Shown here: piece by piece, positions 59,590-64,000 of the stretch
Numbering within the stretch: position 1 is the first letter of the stretch
How the letters are laid out: each line of letters begins with the position of its first letter
Assembly: GCF_000802245.2 (NCBI RefSeq)
Contig: NZ_CP021080.1
Span: 6,510,001 to 6,574,000, forward strand
Reading direction: 5' to 3'
Source: Streptomyces pluripotens
GTDB taxonomy: Bacteria; Actinomycetota; Actinomycetes; Streptomycetales; Streptomycetaceae
DNA: 64,000 bases
The notes under the pieces: model-generated
Seen by the model: the letters and a program-made list of their open reading frames with translations, nothing else
What the model was told of the DNA's origin: nothing
Database searches by the model: none
Position numbers and translations under genes: made by a program

Positions 59590-61577
59590 GCTGTGACCTC
59601 CGTGAGCTGTCCCGAGGACGCGGCGTCGTGCCGCGGAGCCGGCAGGGTCTGGCGGCCCAGCGAAGGCAGGGCCAGCACGGCGCGTGCGATGGCGTCGGAG
59701 TCGACGAGGGTGACCGAGTTGACACCGGGCCGGGTGCCCGCGGCCGTCACCCAGTGCACGGCTTCGGTGGGTACACCGAAGCCGAACACCCGGGGATGTG
59801 CCCGCCCGTGCGCGTCGACCACGCGGTACGGCCGTTCGGTGACGTCGAGACCTCCGGTCTCGTAGGTCCGCCCGCAGGCGGCCGGGATGCGGAAGGTACG
59901 GCACTGACCGGCGTCCAGCATGTGCCGCAGCAGTGGAGCTGCGGTCTGCCGCAGGTCGGCGTCGGGCAGCCGGGCCTCTATCAGGACCGCCGCGCGGAAC
60001 CTCGCGCCGGGCACGGCGGTGGATTCCGCGACGAACGCGGAGTCTTCGTGATCGACCGCGATCGTCAGTCCGGGCCCCACCACGTCGAGGACACCGGCCT
60101 CCATCAGGGCGACCATCTCCTCGATCCGGCTCACCGGGGGACCGATCGACAGGAAGGCGTTCAAGCCGGTGTACCAGCCCTCGAGTTCGTCCCGGTGGGA
60201 GTCGCCGTCGAGACCGGCGTGGTCGACCACCAGCCGGATCTCGTTGCGCAGGTCGCGCAGAACATCCAGGGCGGCCTTGTGCGGGTCGCCCAGATTGCCG
60301 CCTCCGGCCCGCCGGATGTCCTGCCGGAGGTAGTCCAGGAGCCAGGCGCGGAAGTCGGCGTGGTTCGTGAAACGCCGGTCACCGTAGGGGCGTTCGACAT
60401 GATCCCAGCGCCACAGGTCGCTCGCGGCGACGCCGTGGCCGAGTGCCACCGCGGCCCGCGCCTTCTCGTCGGGGGCGACGAGGAAGGCCTCGACCAGGCG
60501 CTGAGCGTCTCGGTGGCGTCCTTGTGCAGTGAGCAGCGTTTCGTAGTAGACGCTTTCCACTTCCGTGGCCACCAGGGGCCACACGGTGGTGGAGAAGTCG
60601 AGGCGGAAACCGTCCTTGCGCAGTTCGGCCAGGTCGTCGATGACCTCCTGGGTCAGCACCCTCGGCGTGTGCCGGCCGTGGGCTCCCTTCTGGTTCTCGC
60701 CCCTGGCGTGGTAGGGGATTCCGCGTCGGGAACCGGCGATCAGCCGGGGTTCGCGGCCGGACCGCCGGTAGCGCAGCCGCTCGCCGTTCCGGTCGAAGGA
60801 ACCGCCCCTGCCGACCGTGAGCAGTGCCATGTGGTCGAAGAAGTTCAGGCCCAGACCGCGTAGGAGAACCGGCTGCTCCGCAGCGATGAACGATGTGTCC
60901 GTGTCCGCTGGATTGGCCGGCAGGAGGTGGGGCAGGCCGGCGGCCTTCGCCGTGCGGGCGATCCCGGGCTGCTTGCGGGACGGCACGTGGCCGAGGGCGA
61001 GGACAACCGAGTCCAGCCCGTCGAGCCGGGTGCCGTCGGCCAGTGCCACGGACAGCGGGTCCTGTCCGTTTGACCCGGATGTCCCGTCGAGTGCTGTGGC
61101 GAGGCTGCGGTGCACGGTGACGTTGACGTGCTCCGGGGCGGCGGTGACCACCTCCCGGAACGCGTCCTCGAGATAGCTGCCGTACAGCGCCCTCGTCGGA
61201 TAGTCGTCGGGGCCCAGCGCGGCCGCCTCGGACAGGGTCACGTCGTCATGGCCACCCAGGATCCGCTCCAGTTCGCTCAGCGCGCCCAGGTGCCGCGCCC
61301 AGGTGTACAGGCTGGGGCCGGGCTCGATCGGGCCCTCGATGTCGACGGAGGAGTCGGTGTAGAGGGTCACCTGGGAGGCGACGGTGTTCATCAGCAGTTC
61401 GCGGGGCTGGTCGGTCCGCCAGACCTGGCCTGCTCCCGGCCGGGCGGGGTCGACCAGGTGGACCGTGACGGACGGGTGCGAGGGGCGCTGGCGTTCGTTC
61501 GCGCACAGCCGTTCCAGCACCGAGAGGCCGCGGGGTCCGGCACCGACGATGCAGACGACGAGCGGTGCAGTGCTCAC
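59586..61577 (-). CDS. FAD-dependent N-oxygenase, CreE-like (L-aspartate N-monooxygenase)
   Basis: 663 residues. It begins with a FAD-binding loop VVCIVGAGPRGLSVLERL, followed by GQVWRTDQPRELLMNTVASQ and GLDSVVLALGHVPS, the pattern of the FAD/NAD(P)-binding (PF13454) enzymes to which CreE belongs. Later: LRGLGLNFFDHMALLTVGRGG, SRRGIPYHARG and GVNSVTLVDSDAIARAV. GTG 61577 has GGGGGAGA upstream. CreE oxidises aspartate to nitrosuccinate; with the coupled lyase it would deliver nitrous acid for N-N bond formation. It is divergent from a SARP activator. Confidence 0.85.
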   Translation of the reverse strand: MSTAPLVVCIVGAGPRGLSVLERLCANERQRPSHPSVTVHLVDPARPGAGQVWRTDQPRELLMNTVASQVTLYTDSSVDIEGPIEPGPSLYTWARHLGALSELERILGGHDDVTLSEAAALGPDDYPTRALYGSYLEDAFREVVTAAPEHVNVTVHRSLATALDGTSGSNGQDPLSVALADGTRLDGLDSVVLALGHVPSRKQPGIARTAKAAGLPHLLPANPADTDTSFIAAEQPVLLRGLGLNFFDHMALLTVGRGGSFDRNGERLRYRRSGREPRLIAGSRRGIPYHARGENQKGAHGRHTPRVLTQEVIDDLAELRKDGFRLDFSTTVWPLVATEVESVYYETLLTAQGRHRDAQRLVEAFLVAPDEKARAAVALGHGVAASDLWRWDHVERPYGDRRFTNHADFRAWLLDYLRQDIRRAGGGNLGDPHKAALDVLRDLRNEIRLVVDHAGLDGDSHRDELEGWYTGLNAFLSIGPPVSRIEEMVALMEAGVLDVVGPGLTIAVDHEDSAFVAESTAVPGARFRAAVLIEARLPDADLRQTAAPLLRHMLDAGQCRTFRIPAACGRTYETGGLDVTERPYRVVDAHGRAHPRVFGFGVPTEAVHWVTAAGTRPGVNSVTLVDSDAIARAVLALPSLGRQTLPAPRHDAASSGQLTEVTA

Positions 61578-62183
61578 AAGAATCTCCCCCAAGGGGTTGC
61601 AGCCCGGGAAGGCCGTTGCTCGTTCGCCCGGGGCGGTCCGGAGCCCGGAGACCGAGCGAGCGAGCGGAGCGGCGGAAGGTGTCGTGTCCGCTTGGCCGAC
61701 GATCCGGCCGAGCGGGACGGTGGGGCCCGGCGGCGTGGCTGCCGCCATCGGGCCCCGTCCGGTGGGCGAGGTGCAGGGAACCCCGTGCCCAAGGCCGACC
61801 GGCGCGTCGGTTGGCTCGAAGCAGGGGTGCAGTGAGCCTCGCAAATGGAGCTCAAGAAACGGTTGGTAAAGCGGTCGAAGCGGGAGCCTGCCTGAGCGGT
61901 GATGCGGTGTGTCTGCCAGGAGATACCGGGAGACCCGTTTGGCCGGGCCCGGCAGGCAAATGCGTGCCGGTGCCCATGGCGGTGTGCCGAGGACGTGAAC
62001 CCGCCACTTGTGCCACAGATGAATCCCGCACACTAGCGGCGTAGGCCGATTCAAGAGCGAGAAGTGGCCATACGGGCTTGATTTCAGTCTGGTTACGCAA
62101 GAGTGTTCACGTATGTTGGTAGCTACCGGAGGGGAACACGCGAAACCGCATTTTCCCGTCGTCGAACTGCCAAGGGGGAACCA
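61578..62183. promoter_or_regulatory. Divergent regulatory region of the CreE/D and SARP genes
   Basis: 606 bp without a gene. The half next to the SARP gene (62040-62170) is AT-richer (CTTGATTTCAGTCTGG, GTTCACGTATGTTGG) and should hold its promoter. I found no clear heptameric SARP direct repeats, and no defined -35/-10 pair. Confidence 0.5.
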
Positions 62184-63059
62184 GTGCGCCTCACCATGCT
62201 TTCGTCGGACCGGGTATACGAAAGCACCCGTCTGCCGGCGGAGTCCCAAGGTCCGGTTTCGATGTACTGCGGGCTGCTCGGGCCCCTGCGCATCGGGGCC
62301 GATGAAGCGGGCGATCCCGTGCGGCTCGCTCCGAAAATACGCACCGTGCTGGCGATGCTATGCCTGCACCCCGAACAAGTGGTTCCCGCCCCTGCGCTGA
62401 TGCGGGAGCTGTGGTCCGACCATCCTCCCGCGAGCGGTCTGCGCACCCTGCAGACATACGTCCTCAACATCCGCAAACTATTGTCCCAGGTGGCAGACCG
62501 GGAGCCTGCCCGAGTCGCGCAGGACATGCTCGTCACCCGGGCCGGCGGCTACAGCCTGCAGAGCGCCGGAATGCGTCTGGACTGGCTGGAGTTCATCCAA
62601 CTGGCCGACCAGGGCCGGACGAAACTGCGAGGCGGTGACGGTCGTACCGGTATCCGGCTGCTGGAGAAGGCGCTGCGCCTGTGGCACGGCAGTGCCTTGT
62701 CCGACGTGCCGGCCGGGTCGGTCCTGGAATCACGTCGTCTGCATCTGGAGGAGTCGCGGCTGGACGCGGTGGAAGCCTTGGTCGAAGCACGGATCGAGGC
62801 CGGGCTGCACCAGAAGGTCATTGCCGAACTCGCATCACTGACTAATGAGCACCCCTATCACGAGGGATTGCACGCCCAGTACATGCGCGTCCTCGCGCTC
62901 AACGGGCGCCGGGCTCGGGCACTGGAGGTGTTCACCCGGCTTCGAGCCCGTCTGGTGGATGACATCGGAATTGAGCCAGGTTATCCATTGCAGCAACTCC
63001 AGCTGAAAATTCTGAACTCACACACCCCCCAGACATTTACTCCTTCGGCGGCAAGCTGA
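62184..63059 (+). CDS. SARP-family pathway activator
   Basis: 291 residues. An OmpR-like DNA-binding domain (MYCGLLGPLRIGADEAGDPV, RTVLAMLCLHPEQVVPAPAL, LRTLQTYVLNIRKLL) is followed by a bacterial transcriptional activator (BTAD) domain with GIRLLEKALRLWHGSALSDV, EALVEARIEAGLHQKVIAEL and NGRRARALEVFTRLRARLVD. This is the small SARP architecture of Streptomyces antibiotic activators. GTG 62184 with AAGGGGGAA upstream is chosen; ATG 62196 and ATG 62262 are alternatives. Probably activates the divergent and downstream biosynthetic genes. Confidence 0.92.
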   Translation: MRLTMLSSDRVYESTRLPAESQGPVSMYCGLLGPLRIGADEAGDPVRLAPKIRTVLAMLCLHPEQVVPAPALMRELWSDHPPASGLRTLQTYVLNIRKLLSQVADREPARVAQDMLVTRAGGYSLQSAGMRLDWLEFIQLADQGRTKLRGGDGRTGIRLLEKALRLWHGSALSDVPAGSVLESRRLHLEESRLDAVEALVEARIEAGLHQKVIAELASLTNEHPYHEGLHAQYMRVLALNGRRARALEVFTRLRARLVDDIGIEPGYPLQQLQLKILNSHTPQTFTPSAAS

Positions 63060-63594
63060 ACGAGAGGCATTTGATTACGTGTACCGGGTGATTCCCCGGC
63101 CTGATTCCTGGTGCTCCGGGCTCCTGCTCTGCCGGAATGACACACCATTCGCGGCGGCCTTGTGGTGCGGGTGCCGTGCCCACCCCGGTACGCGGTGGCC
63201 ATCGTCCGGCGGCCACCGCGTACCTGCGCGGCATCGGTACCTTCCGGATCGGTGGGCGCCGCATGCCTTCGGCCTGGGCCCACCGGCGTATTGACCGTTC
63301 CTCGTCACGATCTCGACAGGGGTCTGCGACGGTGATCGGGCGACAGCGTGCGCCACCGACGTGCTGAGCCGTCGCACTGCACGGCCGCCCGTACCGCAGA
63401 TTCTGCACTCAGGTAACGATCTCACCTGGTCGAAGGGACGTGCATGCGAAGCGGACGAGTCCCGCACGCGGTACCGGACCGACCCGCGAAGACCTCACCG
63501 GCACCGGCTCGCGACGCACGCCCCAACGAACTTGGAACCCCCGAGCACGCAGAGGATCCAGGTTCATCCGGATGAACGGAAGTGAAGACAGCGC
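63060..63594. other. Intergenic region before the SbnA-like gene
   Basis: 535 bp. Apart from the hairpin at 63187-63224 nothing is recognised. The last 150 bp should carry the promoter of the SbnA-like gene. Confidence 0.4.
63187..63224 (+). terminator. Terminator hairpin downstream of the SARP gene
   Basis: GGTACGCGGTGGCC pairs perfectly over 14 bp with GGCCACCGCGTACC around a 10-nt loop, 128 bp after the SARP stop. It would separate the SARP transcript from the next operon. Confidence 0.75.
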
Positions 63595-64000
63595 ATGACC
63601 GTCATCACCGCGGCTCACGAACTCCTCGACAGCGACGTCTACATCGACCTGCGCCCCAGCCTCGGCCTGCCACTGCACCTCAAGTGCGAGGGCTTCAACT
63701 TCGCCGGATCCATCAAGATCCAGCCGGCCGCGCGGATGGTCGAGGCGGCCCAGCGCGACGGCCTCATCACGGCGGACTCCGTTCTGATCGAGTCCTCCTC
63801 GGGCAACCTCGGCGTGGCCCTCGCCGTGATCACCGCCTCAAAGGGGCTGCGGTTCGTCTGCGTCACCGACCCCAACTGCAATTCCGCCACCGCGAGCCTG
63901 ATCAGAGCGCTGGGCGCCGAGGTCGTGGTGGTGGACGAGACCGACGACACCGGTGGACACCTCGCGGCACGCAAGGCCTACGTGAGCCGCCGCTGTGCCG
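63595..64000 (+). CDS. SbnA-like PLP-dependent synthase for 2,3-diaminopropionate (cut by window edge)
   Basis: First 135 residues of a cysteine-synthase-fold enzyme. VYIDLRPSLGLPLHLKCEGF and NFAGSIKIQPAARMVEAA place the PLP-binding Lys at position 41; SSSGNLGVALAVI is the phosphate-binding loop. The N-terminus, with its DVYIDLRPSLGLPL phrase, is characteristic of SbnA-type enzymes, which join O-phosphoserine and glutamate; SbnB then releases L-2,3-diaminopropionate. ATG 63595 gives the family start. Part of the CreE/CreD-SARP cluster; a SbnB partner would be expected just beyond 64,000. Confidence 0.88.
   Translation, partial: MTVITAAHELLDSDVYIDLRPSLGLPLHLKCEGFNFAGSIKIQPAARMVEAAQRDGLITADSVLIESSSGNLGVALAVITASKGLRFVCVTDPNCNSATASLIRALGAEVVVVDETDDTGGHLAARKAYVSRRCA

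Overview
The window is high-GC actinobacterial DNA, almost certainly from a Streptomyces chromosome. The evidence is pervasive GC-rich third codon positions, many GTG starts, translationally coupled operons (ATGA/GTGA overlaps), LacI and YtrA regulators, a SARP activator, PF04672 methyltransferases and an ISL3 element. Nothing in it is ribosomal or obviously essential. It reads as accessory chromosome organised around three identical tRNA-Pro(GGG) genes (2870, 23973, 47626).

0-4 kb: tail of a LysR regulator, a MmcQ/YjbR protein, a split transketolase (N- and C-terminal subunits on the minus strand), the first tRNA-Pro with its hairpin, and a small lipoprotein. 4.1-11.8 kb: a five-gene, translationally coupled operon encoding a CapK/PaaK-like adenylate-forming enzyme, an MFS exporter, a GNAT acyltransferase, a LuxE-type acyl-protein synthetase and a LuxC-type acyl reductase fused to a second PaaK-like ligase. 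It looks like an undescribed carboxylate activation-reduction (aldehyde-forming) pathway without luciferase. 11.8-24 kb: Nudix protein, a FluG-like pair (glutamine-synthetase-like enzyme plus amidohydrolase), two SAM methyltransferases, a lipase, a thiolase, a TauE permease, a HAD phosphatase, CobK and CobF of cobalamin synthesis, DUF309 and the second tRNA-Pro.

24-27 kb: a decayed integrative element bounded by the second tRNA-Pro and a 39-nt copy of the tRNA 3' end. It holds an integrase remnant and an IS5-type transposase. 27-32 kb: a GH5 endoglycoceramidase-like hydrolase with a CUT1 sugar importer. 32-34 kb: a YtrA/GntR-ABC operon with a clear palindromic operator. 34.8-45 kb: a myo-inositol-like catabolic and uptake region (CUT2 importer, IolE-like isomerase, two Gfo/Idh/MocA dehydrogenases, two LacI regulators, a cupin). 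45-47.6 kb: a membrane protein, a serine hydrolase lacking the usual SxxK lysine, and the third tRNA-Pro, whose terminator hairpin is split by an intact ISL3 element with an 8-bp target duplication.

49-58 kb: a gene graveyard. It contains a frameshifted aldehyde dehydrogenase with a 7-bp repeat expansion, MFS and ISAs1 fragments, a ricin-like secreted protein interrupted by an in-frame TGA, a broken GNAT, a broken LuxR, the 3' end of a group II intron and an IS3 remnant. A few apparently sound genes (TlpA, DUF3515, LuxR) lie among them. 58-64 kb: the left edge of a biosynthetic cluster. CreD-like (nitrosuccinate lyase) and CreE-like (aspartate N-oxygenase) genes diverge from a SARP activator and an SbnA-like 2,3-diaminopropionate enzyme that runs off the window. 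Together they predict nitrous acid plus diaminopropionate, the precursors expected for an L-alanosine-like N-N bonded amino acid.
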